A DNA stretch of 64,000 nucleotides, taken from Okapia johnstoni (lineage: Eukaryota > Chordata > Mammalia > Artiodactyla > Giraffidae). Each line of letters begins with the position of its first letter. The stretch's first letter is position 1. Location: contig CM044320.1 in assembly GCA_024291935.2 (NCBI GenBank), positions 27,434,001-27,498,000 of the forward strand. The letters are read 5' to 3'. The position numbers and the translations under genes are program-made. The notes under the pieces were generated by a model, which was not told the DNA's origin, did not search any database, and worked only from the letters and a program-made list of their open reading frames with translations. Shown here in pieces: positions 11,630 to 22,600 of the stretch.

Positions 11630-11964
11630 AGCAAAATCACTGTCCCTCATGTTCAAAAACATCATCTATATGAACATATTTCTCATTTATTTGTTCCTGC
11701 AGGATAATTTATAACATGTTATAAACAATCATCTCTGTATTTCATTATTATAGGGCAAAATAATGTTTATTTGATGTGAAGAAGAGTAATCCTAAAGATC
11801 ACCTTATATTTCTCATGCTTGACCACATATTAAATTTACAAAACATGTAATCAATTGTTTTAGAAATTGCTTCACAATTTTAAGTAGATTTTTTTTTTTG
11901 ACTCACAGTCATTACATTGAATAAGAAAGCATTTTTGTGTTTATTCTCTCATTTGCTCTGTCAT

Positions 11965-12069
11965 AGAATCCCTTTGAGATGAATAAGTAGTGCCCCGCAT
12001 TTACTTAGGAATTGAAGCCAAGAGAAATTGAATGGGTTTCCGAAGGTCACTCATATCATAAAGCATAGC
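11965..12069 (-). mobile_element. MIR SINE fragment, antisense
   Basis: Diverged MIR core: gaattgaagccaagagaaatt followed by gggtttccgaaggtcac, matching the 'remove terminal oligos, compare core' order of antisense MIR. The next SINE inserts at its end. Confidence 0.5.
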
Positions 12070-12289
12070 TGTTGTTGTTTAGTCACTCAGTCAAGTCAAA
12101 CTCTTTGCAACCCCATGGACTGTAGCCCACCAGGCTCCCCTGTGCATGGAATTTTCCAGATAAGAATACTGGAGTGAGTTGCTATTTCCTCTTCCATGGG
12201 ATCTTCCCAACCCAAGTACTGAACCCATCTCCCCCAAGTCTCCTGCATTGTATTTGAATTCTTTACCTCTAAGCCACCAGGGAAGCCCT
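12070..12289 (-). mobile_element. Bov-tA SINE
   Basis: Antisense copy from gttgttgtttagtcactc to ccaccagggaagccct. I could not define a clear target-site duplication. Confidence 0.92.
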
Positions 12290-13117
12290 ATGGTAAATCT
12301 TAAAGGATAATGTGAAGTTTGTCCTGTCGGAAAAAATCCAAGGTAACAATTTATTTGAACCTTAAATTGTATAGATTTATTAGGGAATTATTGACAGTTA
12401 TGATATTAGGCCATTATTAAATAAATGATGCCACAATTTTGACAGGAATAAGAGTTTCTAAAACACCTAAGAAGTTAATTGAATACTCAGAGAGACTCTT
12501 ATTAGAGGATTTCTTTCATATCAAAAATTTTGAGTAATCATTAAATTGTTTATTCTCTGTCTTAGACTTCTATTTTTATTCAGTTTCTGAAACTATGGAA
12601 CAAGAGCTTGTTTAAAAAATTTCTTATGTCCTATGCCTGATAGATTTGTATTCTGTGATTGCTAAATGGATAAATTTATACCTTAAAGTTCTAGGATCTG
12701 CTCTCAGATATAAGTAGCAAACAACAAAATATGAAGCAAATCCACTGAACGCCTTAACTAACTTTTTTATAGAAACTTCCTGAAATCAACCTGTAAAACT
12801 GAATTAAGTGTCCCATGCTGTATTGAGAAAACTTCCAAACACAATACAGTTAGGGTATTCACTTGATATTAGAACTCAGACTGTACCACTGTATTATACT
12901 ACCCTTTTGTTTATATATTTCAGCATTTGAGTAATGATATTAGTTCTGGGACATATCCTAGAAGATATCCTAGGTGCCAAGCACAGTGTTAGGCTCAGTG
13001 GATAGCATATAGACTTGCCATCAAGGAGTTTGCATTTTTAAAGATATATGTTTTGAACACAGTATAGAAAGCACATAGAATGCGAGTAATATATTCCCTT
13101 TTCTATCGCTGTCTTTA
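12290..13117. other. mostly unassigned, with an L2-like scrap
   Basis: Positions about 12960-13045 carry ggtgccaagcacagtgttagg followed by catcaaggagtttgc, which resembles the start of an antisense L2 tail. The rest is unassigned AT-rich sequence. Confidence 0.4.
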
Positions 13118-13305
13118 TTTGCATTTTTTTTTAAATTAGGGTATAGTTGCTTTACAATGTTGTGTGGTTTCTGTTGCACAACAAAGTGAGTCAGCTATAT
13201 GTTTAAATATATCACCTCTTGAACCATCCATTCTACCCATCAAGGTTGCCACAGAGCACCAAGCTGAGCTAGCTAGCTATGCTATTTTACACATGGTTGT
13301 GTATA
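13118..13305 (-). mobile_element. artiodactyl L1 3' UTR, antisense
   Basis: The ttagggtatagttgctttac block, then acaaagtgagtcagctatat and caccaagctgagct, as in antisense bovid L1 3' ends. It may resume after the nested SINE at about 13525-13580. Confidence 0.85.
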
Positions 13306-13524
13306 CGAAAAAAAAAAAATAGTGTGTTAGTGGTGCAGTTGTGTTTAATTCTTAGTGACCTCACGGACTGTGGCCCACCAGGCTCCTCTACCCATGGAAT
13401 TCTCCAGGCAAGAATACTGGATTGGATAGCCATTCCCTTCTCCAGGGGATCTTCCTAACCCGGGAATTGAGCCCATGTCTCCTGCATTGCAGGCTGATTA
13501 TTTCCCGTCTGAGCCACCAGGGAA
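13306..13524 (-). mobile_element. Bov-tA SINE nested in L1 end
   Basis: Antisense copy ending gagccaccagggaa. Flanked by a 7-bp TSD (gtgtata) at 13299-13305 and 13525-13531, both matching the L1 sequence it entered. Confidence 0.9.
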
Positions 13525-13819
13525 GTGTATATATATGTTAACCAAATTCCACCTCAGAAATCTCTCTCCCTCTACCCCATCTCCTCCATTTCTGTGGCTC
13601 AGTTCCTCCTTATCCCTTGCCTAGATTATAGACTTATTTCTTAACTGGTCTTCACATAGGTTCCCACCTTCACCTGACCCCAATCTGTATACACTTGGTT
13701 AGATAAGCTCTGTCTCAAGAACAAATCTGAACAAAGCAGTGACAGTCTTAAACCCATGGTATAAATATTCCAAGTTCTTAGCCTGTCATATCAGGCCTTT
13801 CAAAATTTGGTGCCCACTG

Positions 13820-14101
13820 GTCAGTCCTGGGTGTTCACTGGAAGGACTGATGTTGAAGCTGAAACTCCAATACTTTGGCCACCTCATGCGAAGAGTTGAC
13901 TCATTGGAAAAGACCCTGATGCTGGGAAGAATTGGGGGCAGGAAGAGAAGGGGACGACAGAGGGTGAGATGGTTGGATGGCATCACCAACTCGATGGACA
14001 TGGGTTTGGGTAAACTCTGGGAATTGGTGATGGACGGGGAGGCCTGGCCTTCTGCGATTCATGGGGTCGCAAAGAGTCAGACGCGACTGAACTGAACTGA
14101 C
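13820..14101 (+). mobile_element. BovB LINE 3' end
   Basis: Strongly 5'-truncated sense BovB. The ORF2 C-terminal frame is still open across the fragment and ends in [11 protein letters not shown] before the typical gactgaactgaactga terminus. It is the C-terminal end only, with no catalytic domain, and is not a gene. The low divergence suggests a fairly young copy. Confidence 0.93.
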
Positions 14102-14117
14102 TACATGCACCTCTTTT

Positions 14118-14336
14118 TTGTGTGTGCTTTAGTCGCTTCAGTTGTGTCTTGACTTTTTGCGACCCCATTGACTATATATAGCCTGCCAGGTTACTCTGTC
14201 CATGGGATTCTCCAAGCTAGAATACTGGAGTGGGTTGCCATGCCCTCCTCCAGGGGATCTTCCCAACCCAAGGATTGAACCCAGGTCTCCCGCATTGCAG
14301 GTGGATTCTTTACCACATGAGCCACCAGGGAAGCCC
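14118..14336 (-). mobile_element. Bov-tA SINE
   Basis: Complete antisense copy. A 10-bp TSD with one mismatch lies at 14108-14117 and 14337-14346. It inserted a few bases downstream of the BovB end. Confidence 0.93.
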
Positions 14337-14705
14337 CACATCTTTTGCAGTGCATCCTAAATACAGGCCATCAATGGACTAGTCCCCTTTTCCTGAACAT
14401 ATAATCCATGCACTTTCACATTCTGTTCACTTGAGATGATCCTTCAAACACCTTGATCGCCCATCATTTCTTTCTTTTTATCAAAATCCTCTTAAACCTT
14501 CAAAACACATATGAAATGGTTCAATACAATATTTCTTTGAGGAACAGATAGTTTAAGGGTCATAATATTACATTTAATTCTTTATTTACATGTTTCTTTC
14601 CCTCCAGTGAATGAGAGTTCCTTTGAGGTAGACAATCATTTAGTTTTTTGGTTCTCTTATATAACCCAGCATCTGGTAGTAAGTGCTTAATAATTGTGGA
14701 ATTAG

Positions 14706-15360
14706 TAAATAGTACACTGGTAATATAGGTCTCTTCATTGAAGCATGTGTATCCTTGACTTTAAAAAGTCTTGATCCTTTGTTTGAGCTACTGAATTGAT
14801 GAGGAGAATATGATCTACCTCGAATGGGTAATGCATGTCATGAGATTAACTTTTTTATTGTCTCATCCATATTCACATTCATACTTAAAGTGCAGTGTTC
14901 TGAGTGGAAAGAGCCCTTACACTATCTTGTATAATCAAAAACATGAAATTCTGAGTGCTTGTAAACCATGCTAGATCTTGGGTATAATTTATGGCTCAAG
15001 GATCCTTTAAAAGTGTTCAAGCTGCAGTGGGATTTAAACTAACTATTTAAAGGGATAAAAGAGCAAGATTGTCATTTCTCTCTTTGTTCTCTATTTCCTT
15101 TCTTTGGGTTTCTAATTTATTAGGCTTTGATTTTCTTTGATTAATTGTAGCTGTTGAAACAGCTGCAACCTCAGGTGAAAATAACTGATGTGACATTTTA
15201 TGGTCTTCTTCATTGAATGGGAAAGAGTCAGATGCTTGTATCCCAATTCAAATATATGTTGAATTGAGTAGAGTTCCTGTGGGGGATAAGACTGAAATGG
15301 GAATGGACTTTAAGTTGAAAATATTATTTTAATTCTTTGTTTAGTAGGAGTCTTCTAAGT
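14706..15360. other. unassigned unique-looking sequence
   Basis: No gene or repeat recognised. A small dyad (agctgtt, ga, aacagct) lies at about 15150-15165 within a region that could be conserved noncoding DNA. Confidence 0.45.
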
Positions 15361-15697
15361 CAGGAGTCCCCAACCCCCAGGCCATGGATTGGTACTGCCC
15401 TGTGGCCATTAGGAACCAGGCCGCACAGCAGGAGGTGAGCAGCAGGCAAGTGAGCAAAGCTTCATCTGTATTTACAGCCACTCACCATTGCTCACTGGGC
15501 TCCTCCTCCTATAAGGCCAGCGGAGCATTAGAGTCTCATAAGAGTGCAAACCCTACTGTGAACTGAGATGTGAGGGATCTACTTTGAGGGCTCCTTATGA
15601 GAATCATCCTAAAACCATCCCCTCTACCCTGGTCTGTGGAAAACTTGTCTTCCATGAAACCAGTAAATGGTGCCAAAAAAATCGTGGACCCCTCTCC
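15361..15697 (-). mobile_element. hAT-type non-autonomous DNA transposon fossil
   Basis: Opens caggagtccccaacccccag and closes with atcgtggacccctctcc, the reverse-complementary terminal motif. The internal ggaaccaggccgcacagcagg and catttacagcc-type blocks belong to a common mammalian hAT-Charlie-like element whose name I cannot fix by eye. Orientation is arbitrary. The short frames here are not genes. Confidence 0.7.
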
Positions 15698-15744
15698 TAA
15701 GTGATCTTGCCATTTGTCTCCTTCCCACAAATTACTCCATAATA

Positions 15745-15990
15745 CAAATAATTTGTAGCTATGTTTATAGACTTGTCTTTTCCTAAAGCACAGTAATGAT
15801 CATAAAATTGCTACTTTAATGTGTTTGATGCCTTCTTTTGCCTTTAAAATGTACTCTGAACCCTTTAACTTCATGTACAAACATCTTTATGTCTTGACCC
15901 TAACCTGTCTAGAATCCTTGGTAATTTCATGTATGTATCAAAAACCCATCACAGACATTGCATCCTATCTTTAGCTCTCACCTTAGCATC
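15745..15990 (+). mobile_element. L2 LINE fragment
   Basis: Diverged sense L2 3' UTR: a gatcataaaattgctac block, then cctttaaaatgtactctg and ttatgtcttgaccctaacc. Assignment is by order of blocks and is tentative. Confidence 0.45.
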
Positions 15991-16280
15991 TTAGCTCAAC
16001 TCTCACTATTGCTTTTGCTTCTCAAGGAAGAATTCACTGCTTCCATATTTGTGATTCCATTAGCGACTTATTCCTTTGTGATATGTGGGGAGTGTAACAT
16101 AGAGGATTAGAGCTAGTGCTTGACTGGTAGACCTTGCTTTACGCATTCTTGCACTGGAAACTTTGGCAGATTCCACATAGTAAGGTACTGTCCCTGTATG
16201 TCACAGTTCCATCATTTAAACAAGAGGGAAAATTATATGAATCCAGTGGGCTTATATCAAGGACTTTACAAAATAATGCT

Positions 16281-17961
16281 TCAGTTCAGTTCAGTCGCAC
16301 AGTGATGTCCGACTCTTTGCGACGCATGGACTGCAGCACGCCAGGCTTCCCTGTCCATCACCAATTCCCAGAACCTACTCAAACTCCATCGAGTCGGTGA
16401 TGCCATCCAACCATCTCATCCTCTGTCAGCCCCTTCTCCTCCTGCCTTCAATCTTTCCCACCATCAAGGACTTTTACAGTGAGTTGGTTCTTCGCATCAG
16501 GTGGCCAAAGTATTGGAGTTTCAGCTTCAGCATCAGCCCCTCCAATGAATATTCGGGACTGATTTCCCATAGGGTGGACTGGTTGGATCTCCTTGTGGTC
16601 CTAGGGACTCTCAAGAGTCTTCTCCAACACTGCAGTTCAAAAGCACCAATTCTTCGATGCTCAGCTTTCTTTATAGTCCAACTCTCACATCCATACATGA
16701 CCACTGGAAAAATCATAGCTTTGACTAGATGGACCTTTGTTGGTAAAGTAAAGCCTCTGCTTTTTAATATGCTGTCTAGGTTTTTCATAGCTTTTCTTTC
16801 AAGGAGCAAACATCTTTTAATTTCATGGCTGCAGTCACCATCTGCAGTAATTTTGGAGCCCCTAAAAATAAAGTCTCTCACTGTTTCCACTATTTCCCCA
16901 TCTATTTGTCATGAAGTGATGGGACCAGATGCCATGATCTTAGTTTTTTGAATGTTGAGCTTTAAGCCAACTTTTTCACTCTTCTCTTTCACTTTCGTCA
17001 ATAGGCTCTATAGTTCTTTGCTTTCTGCCATAAGGGTGGTGTCATCTGCATATCTGAGGTTATTGATATTTCTCCCGGCAATCTTCATTCCAGCCCAGCA
17101 TTTCTCATGATGTACTCTGCATATATGTTAAATAAGCAGGGTGACAATATACAGCCTTGACGTACTCCTTTCCTGATTTGGAACCAATATGTTGTTCCGT
17201 GTCCAGTTCTAACTGTTGCTTCCTGACCTGCATACAGATTTCTCAAGAGGCAGGTCAGATGGTCTGGTATTCCCATCTCTCGAAGAATTTTCCACAGTTT
17301 GTTGTTATCCACACAGTCAAAGGCTTTGGGGTAGTCATCATAGCAGAAGTAGATGCTTTTCTGGAACTCTCTAGCTTTTTTGATGATCCAACAGATGTTG
17401 GCAATTTGATCTCTGCTTCCTCTGCCTTTTCTAAGTCCAGCTTGAACATCTGGAAGTTCACAGTTCTTGTACTGTTGAAGCCTGGCTTGTAGAATTTTAA
17501 GCGTTGCTTTACTGGCGTGTGAGATGAGTGCAATTGTGTGGCAGACTGAGCATTTTTTGTCATTGCCTTTCTTTGGGATTGGAATGAAAACTGACCTTTT
17601 CCAGTCCTGTGGCCTGCTGCTGAGTTTTCCAGATTTGCTGGCATATTGAGTGCATCACTTTAACAGCATCATCTTTTAGGATTTGTAATAGCTCAACTGG
17701 AATTCCTTCACCTCCACTAACTTTGTTGGTAGTGGTGCTTCCTAAGGCCCACTTGACTTCGCATTCCAGGATGTCTGGCTCTAGGGGAGTGATCACACCA
17801 TCGTGGCTATTTGGATCATTAAGATCTTTTTGGTATAGTTCTTCTGTGTATTCTTGCCACCTCTTCTTAATATCTTCTGCTTCTGTTAAGTCCATATCAT
17901 TTCTGTCCTTTATTGTGCTTATCTTTGCATGAAATGTTACTTTGGTATCTCTAATTTTCTT
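16281..17961 (-). mobile_element. BovB LINE, 1.7 kb 5'-truncated, antisense
   Basis: The largest antisense BovB here, running from the 3' terminus (ttcagttcagttcagtcgc) at the left into the N-terminal side of the reverse transcriptase. Minus-strand frames at 16474-16890, 17085-17312, 17255-17644 and 17560-17895 are pieces of one broken ORF2. The catalytic YADD codons survive at 17041-17052 and the peptide RQGCILSPCLFN lies just upstream in the protein. Frameshifts and stops make it inactive. Confidence 0.96.
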
Positions 17962-17964
17962 ATT

Positions 17965-18922
17965 TTTTAAAAAGAAAGAGTTTTATAGAGATATCATTCA
18001 GACACCATAAATTTATGCAGTTGAAGTATAAAATTCATTGGTTTTTCATAGTTCACAGAGCTGTGCAATCCTTGCCACTATCTAATTCCAGAACATTTTC
18101 AGCATCTCCAAAACAAACCGTTTCCACATCCACAATCACCTATCTCTCCTGTCTGCTTCCCTACCACGTCCAGCCTAAGTCAACCACTAATCTATTTTAT
18201 TTATCAGTTTTCCTATCCTGGACTTTTCTTACAGGACTATTTATTGCCCTTTGTGATTAATCTCTTTCACTTAGAATAATGCTGTGAAGATTCTTCCATG
18301 TTGCAGCTTATATCAACACTTCATTCCTCTTTATTGCCAAATTGAATTGCAGGGTATGAGTAGATCACATTTTGGTTCTCCATTTATTAATGAGTGGGCA
18401 TTTGAGTTGTTTGCATTTTTTAGCTACTATGAATAATGTTTGTATGGACACTCATGTTCAAATTTTTGTGTTGACATAAGTTTTCATTTCTCTCAGATAT
18501 ATACCTTGGAGTGAAAAGACTGGAGATTGGCTCCGCCAGTTTACCATAAGGGCTCCCTTATTTCCCCACATTCTCACCAGTAGTTGTTTTCTGTGTTTAT
18601 GTGTGTTTTACTTACCATTATACCTATCCTAGGAGGTGTAAAGTGGTATTTCATTGTGGTTTTGATTTGCTTTTCCCCAATAGCTCACATTGTTGGCTGT
18701 CTTTTCATGTATACCTGTTGGGTATTCATTTATCTTCTTTGAAGAAATGTCTGTTCAGACTTTTGCTCACTTTTTTAGTGGGTTAAATTCTTTTTGTTAT
18801 ATATCAGGGTTCTGTATCCTTTGCACGATTATTCTACATACAAGCCCTCTATCAGATTTGTGATTTGTAAATATTTTCTGCCACCCTCTGGATTGTCTTT
18901 TTACTTTCTTGATGTGATTGTT
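17965..18922 (-). mobile_element. old L1 (L1M-type), antisense
   Basis: Continuous but diverged antisense L1 from 3' UTR into ORF2: ctatctaattccagaacatt, ttcacttagaataatgctg, gtatttcattgtggttttg, ttgaagaaatgtctgttcag. It directly abuts the truncated 5' end of the neighbouring BovB. Confidence 0.9.
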
Positions 18923-19784
18923 GTGTGTGTTTATCTTAAAAACAAAAATAAGACAAATTACTCTAAATACTAGATTTTGTGGTTAATCTTCACGGTCATG
19001 CCTTATCTACAAGTACATATATATTCATATTTTTTTATCATTCTTCTCTGAAATTCTAAGTTCTTGAATTGAAGCATTTTGAAAAAAATATTCTTCATTT
19101 CATTATTTCCCAAACTCTGCTCTGTGGTACATAGGTGCTCCATGAGAAATGAGTTCAGTTTCTGAGATAAAGTATATTTGAGAAATTGAGACTATTGAGA
19201 AATGCATATGCTTTATTGCTGACACTGAGGTTATATTATTAAAGACATGAAATTCTGTCTTAAAAATAGCAATATTTCTAAAGTCCTTTAAGGTGATTTT
19301 CCCCCAAACAACTATTAACAACTAATGATTGTTTTCCATAAAACAACTCAACTAGGTTCAGAAACATTGGTGTTGGTGTGTTTTTGTTTTTTTCAGAATC
19401 ACTGTTTTACTCTGTCTTGCAGACTGGTTGTACTTGATTCTCATCATTCCTGGCATTTGTCCCTAAATAAAAAATAATGATTGTCATTTTTTATTCAAGA
19501 ACTAGATATATGGCAACAAAGGGAACTGATATATCAATAAATTATTTCTGCTGTCTTTGTTGAATTCAAATTCACAAGGTTGAATTTGATATAAGTATCA
19601 TATACATAATGAGAATCAAACTAATGATTCCTCTGTATACCAGTCATATAGTTAGAATGTTATAATTTTGCTTTGGAATGAATCCAGATTCAGTTAATGT
19701 GTAGATCTGTTTCTCTTCCAAGGTCTTTCCTATTCTTTGTCTGGCATTATTGCTCCTGTCCCATAGCGTATGTGCACACGTGTC

Positions 19785-19802
19785 TGTGTGTGTGTGTGTG
19801 TG
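19785..19802 (+). repeat. (TG)n microsatellite
   Basis: Nine uninterrupted TG units. Confidence 0.95.
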
Positions 19803-20165
19803 TTTGCATTTGTATGTCTCTTCAAATTGATTTCAGTGATGACATTTTCATGGCTTCAAGATGTTGGGTCAGAAGCAATTATATTTTCTTCCTGGTCACT
19901 TTGGGTCAGATGATTATTGCTTCATCTCCAGAATCCTAAAATGCTTCCAGGCAAGAAGAGTAGAAAGGGAGAAGGAAAAAAGAGATACACTAGCTAAACG
20001 TTTTCCCTTTTAAAGTATTTTCTTGGACATTTCTCATGATGACTTCTGTTTATATCTGATTGGCCAACACTGTGTCCCAAGGCTTCCTGATCTTGGGGAG
20101 GGGAGGTCAGGGAATGTTTTTAAGCAAGGCACATTGTCATCTCTGCAGAAATTGTGCAGAGAAAA

Positions 20166-20229
20166 AGTTTCCCATACATACACATATTTCTTTTCTGTGA
20201 AGGAGAAAAATTTATATGTATGGGAAACT
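20166..20229. other. 64-nt inverted repeat, pre-miRNA-like hairpin
   Basis: The arms agtttcccatacata (20166-20180) and its exact reverse complement (20215-20229) form a perfect 15-bp base. The inner part continues with 11 further pairs (two of them G-T/G-U wobbles) and three mismatches down to a 6-nt loop at 20195-20200. No transposon family is recognised. It could be a microRNA precursor, a MITE relic or chance. Expression is unknown. Confidence 0.6.
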
Positions 20230-20594
20230 AGCAGTCTTTGGCCACATGAGGCAAGGGATGAAAGAAAAATCTTAAGTTAGAAAGGGAAGGGACAAAGCGT
20301 CGTCATTACTTGTGTTCTCTTGTTTGCATCCTGAGTGCATGGCAACTCAGAATGTCTCCATTTCCATCAAGAGGTACCCCAGTATCTTAAAACTAAAATA
20401 GAGGGCATTTTATTCATTATAATTTAACAAACATATTTCACAAGATTTTTTTTAATAGGGAGAGGACTCTAGAGAGAATGAAATTGAAGACAGAGTTATT
20501 TTCCCAGCTATAGAATTTTTTAATCAACTCATCATTTAAATTCCTAAGTAGTTAACTTCCCTTATGCATTTACTTCTGGGTAAACTAATCAGTC

Positions 20595-21140
20595 ATTCTT
20601 TAAACAAATATTTATTGAGTCCCTTAACTGATGCCAGGCACAGTGCATTTAGCAAATAAGACCAAAAGATTTTTGCTGTCCTTGAACTCATTTTCTAGAA
20701 TTGGAGACAGACAGTAAGCAAGCAGTGAAATAAAGACAAGATAATTTCAGACTGCCATAAGTATAGGAAGCAGAGGGTCATGCTGAAGAGTAATGGGGTA
20801 AGATGAAGGTAAGGCTGGCCTCTTGTTTATTCTCTAACTCGAAGTACCTAGTGTCAAACCTGGCTGAGAGTAGATGCCCAGTATATACTTGTTAATATAG
20901 GATGGATGGAGGCATGGATGGAAAGATGGCTTATTGGTTAGTATTGGAAAATATCTCTGAAGCAGTGCTGTTCGAAATTATACCTGAAGGATGAGAATGA
21001 GCTAACAGTGCTAAGAAATGAAAAACTTCATTCCAGCCACAATAAACAGTAGTATTCAAGCCTCGTAGATTATAGCAGTGAGTTCAAATTTAATTCTAAG
21101 CAAAATGAGAAGCCATTGAATTGTTTTACATTGATGATAT
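20595..21140 (-). mobile_element. L2 LINE 3' region, antisense
   Basis: Starts with the antisense L2 tail aaacaaatatttattgag and gatgccaggcacagtgc, then tggagacagacagtaagc, ctgaaggatgagaatgagc, and aagccattgaattgtttta, all in L2 order. Old and diverged. Confidence 0.75.
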
Positions 21141-21149
21141 CATCTTCAT

Positions 21150-21315
21150 AAAATTATGAATTGGTAATTTATTATTGTCTCCATTTTACTATGTGAGAAC
21201 TGGACCTAGAAATGATAAAATAACTTACCCAGATTCATGGAGCTAGTAAGAGTGAAGTTGGGATTGGATCAAGAAATTTGACTCCAGAGTCTACCCTTAA
21301 CCACAATGTACTGTT
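21150..21315 (-). mobile_element. MIR SINE, antisense
   Basis: Degenerate antisense MIR: ctccattttactatgtgag, then aaataacttacccagattca, gagctagtaagagtgaag and gactccagagtctaccc. Confidence 0.7.
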
Positions 21316-22364
21316 ATAAAGACTCAATAAATACACTGTCATATGTACAGTAACTTGAATAACAGGACCTGTATTGTTAAATCAGCAAAAAGGAGAGAGA
21401 CTGAAAATAAAATCTCTGCCAACTTAATGGATTCCATTTTTAAGTGTTTTAAAAACATTTCTTAGACTGACGAAGACATAGCCTAATCTCTCAGAGCCTC
21501 CTCTTTGTTTTTCAGTCAGAATTGTGTTCTTGTAATATTTTAGAGATTATATTATTCTGAGGGGTCTAGTTTGTAGTTCTAATGAGCTCTTTGAGTATAT
21601 AGAACTTGCAAAAATTAATTTTTCTCAAAGTTTAGAATAACAGCTTGAAAGAGGAAAAACATTACAAGCTCAGGCTAGAAGGTTCACTTTGGCCACACAT
21701 CTAAAGCTGTACCTTCTGTAATTTATCGATTCTGAAAAATTGAATTTGCCATCTTCTAAGAATACTGTCTTGGGCATTTTGTACATACGCTGCAGCCAGA
21801 AACCATATTGCAGCAGTCATTCCTTCATGACCATTTCCAAAAAAGAAGAAATGTAGCCTAACAGGAAAATCGCCAAGTTACTTCCATCAGTGACAATACT
21901 TTTTAATTTTCACATGTACTCCCTCATCATTTTTAAATCCCACAATTCTAAGTTTTAAATTCCTCAACAAAAGATGAGAAATTAAAGTGTTTACTGTGGT
22001 AATTTCATTAAAAACTTCAGCTGTGACCCAGAAATTATGTACAAATATTTTGTTTGTCAAAATTCATCCCTTTCTCCATTTCCAGCTCATAGTTTATACT
22101 GAAACACAAACCTTGGTGAAATATTTAATAGTTCTCTGATCATGGCTGGAAGCAAATAAAATGTTTACTAGAAAATATTTTATTTTAAACTTCCTTTAAG
22201 ATGCCTCTTTCCCACAAAAAGGAAAAACAAAACAAAACGCAGGGGAGTTTCCAATTTAGATAAATTTTAAAAAAATACAAGAATCCCATGCACTGTATGT
22301 TATTCATTCAAATTGACAAAGTCATTGGTAAACTGATACATTAATCAAGCTTCCTCTTCTGCAG
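21316..22364. other. unassigned AT-rich sequence
   Basis: About 1 kb with no gene or repeat recognised. Confidence 0.5.
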
Positions 22365-22381
22365 CCCAGAATGTTGTTTTT

Positions 22382-22519
22382 GTTTTGTGGGTTTTTTTTT
22401 TTTTTTTTTTTTTGCCACATGGCATGGCTCACAGGATCTGAGTTCCCCAGCCAGATTTCAAACCCAGGCTCCTGGCAATGACAGCCCTGAGTCCTAACCA
22501 CTAGACTGCCAGGGAATTC
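22382..22519 (-). mobile_element. CHR-2-like tRNA-derived SINE
   Basis: Antisense artiodactyl SINE. The poly(A) tail appears as about 22 T at 22392-22413. The body has ccacatggcatggctcac, and the tRNA-like head ends ccagggaattcc. A 17-bp TSD with two mismatches lies at 22365-22381 and 22520-22536. The minus-strand frame across it is an artefact. Confidence 0.88.
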
Positions 22520-22575
22520 CCCAGAATCGTGTTTTTCAAAAATAGCCATTGTTAGGTAGCTGTTTATTTCCTCAT

Positions 22576-22600
22576 GTTTTGTTTGTTTGTTTGTTTGTGT
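22576..22600 (+). repeat. (TTTG)n microsatellite
   Basis: About six TTTG units. Confidence 0.93.

Larger units (their letters stand above)
13590..14705 (+). mobile_element. L2 LINE 3' region, split by BovB and SINE
   Basis: Sense L2 blocks occur before (cttagcctgtcatatcagg at about 13778) and after (ctccagtgaatgagagttc, then cccagcatctggtagtaag at about 14605-14685) two younger insertions at 13820-14101 and 14118-14336. L2 activity predates the mammalian radiation, so it is the host. Confidence 0.6.
18923..20594. other. mostly unassigned, with hairpin and TG repeat
   Basis: No gene recognised. Contains a TG microsatellite and the hairpin at 20166-20229, both listed separately. A block at 19105-19180 may be an eroded hAT-type element, but I cannot support it. 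Confidence 0.45.

Noticed and set aside
15361..15697. GC-richer segment with open frames on both strands, considered as an exon
   Set aside because: It matches a common hAT-type DNA transposon with inverted terminal motifs.
16397..16951. 184-codon plus-strand open frame
   Set aside because: It is the complement of a BovB ORF2 segment, so the real relic lies on the minus strand.
22365..22536. tRNA-like sequence considered as a tRNA gene
   Set aside because: It is the tRNA-derived head of a CHR-2-like SINE with a poly(A) tail and TSD. The degenerate promoter boxes are SINE features.
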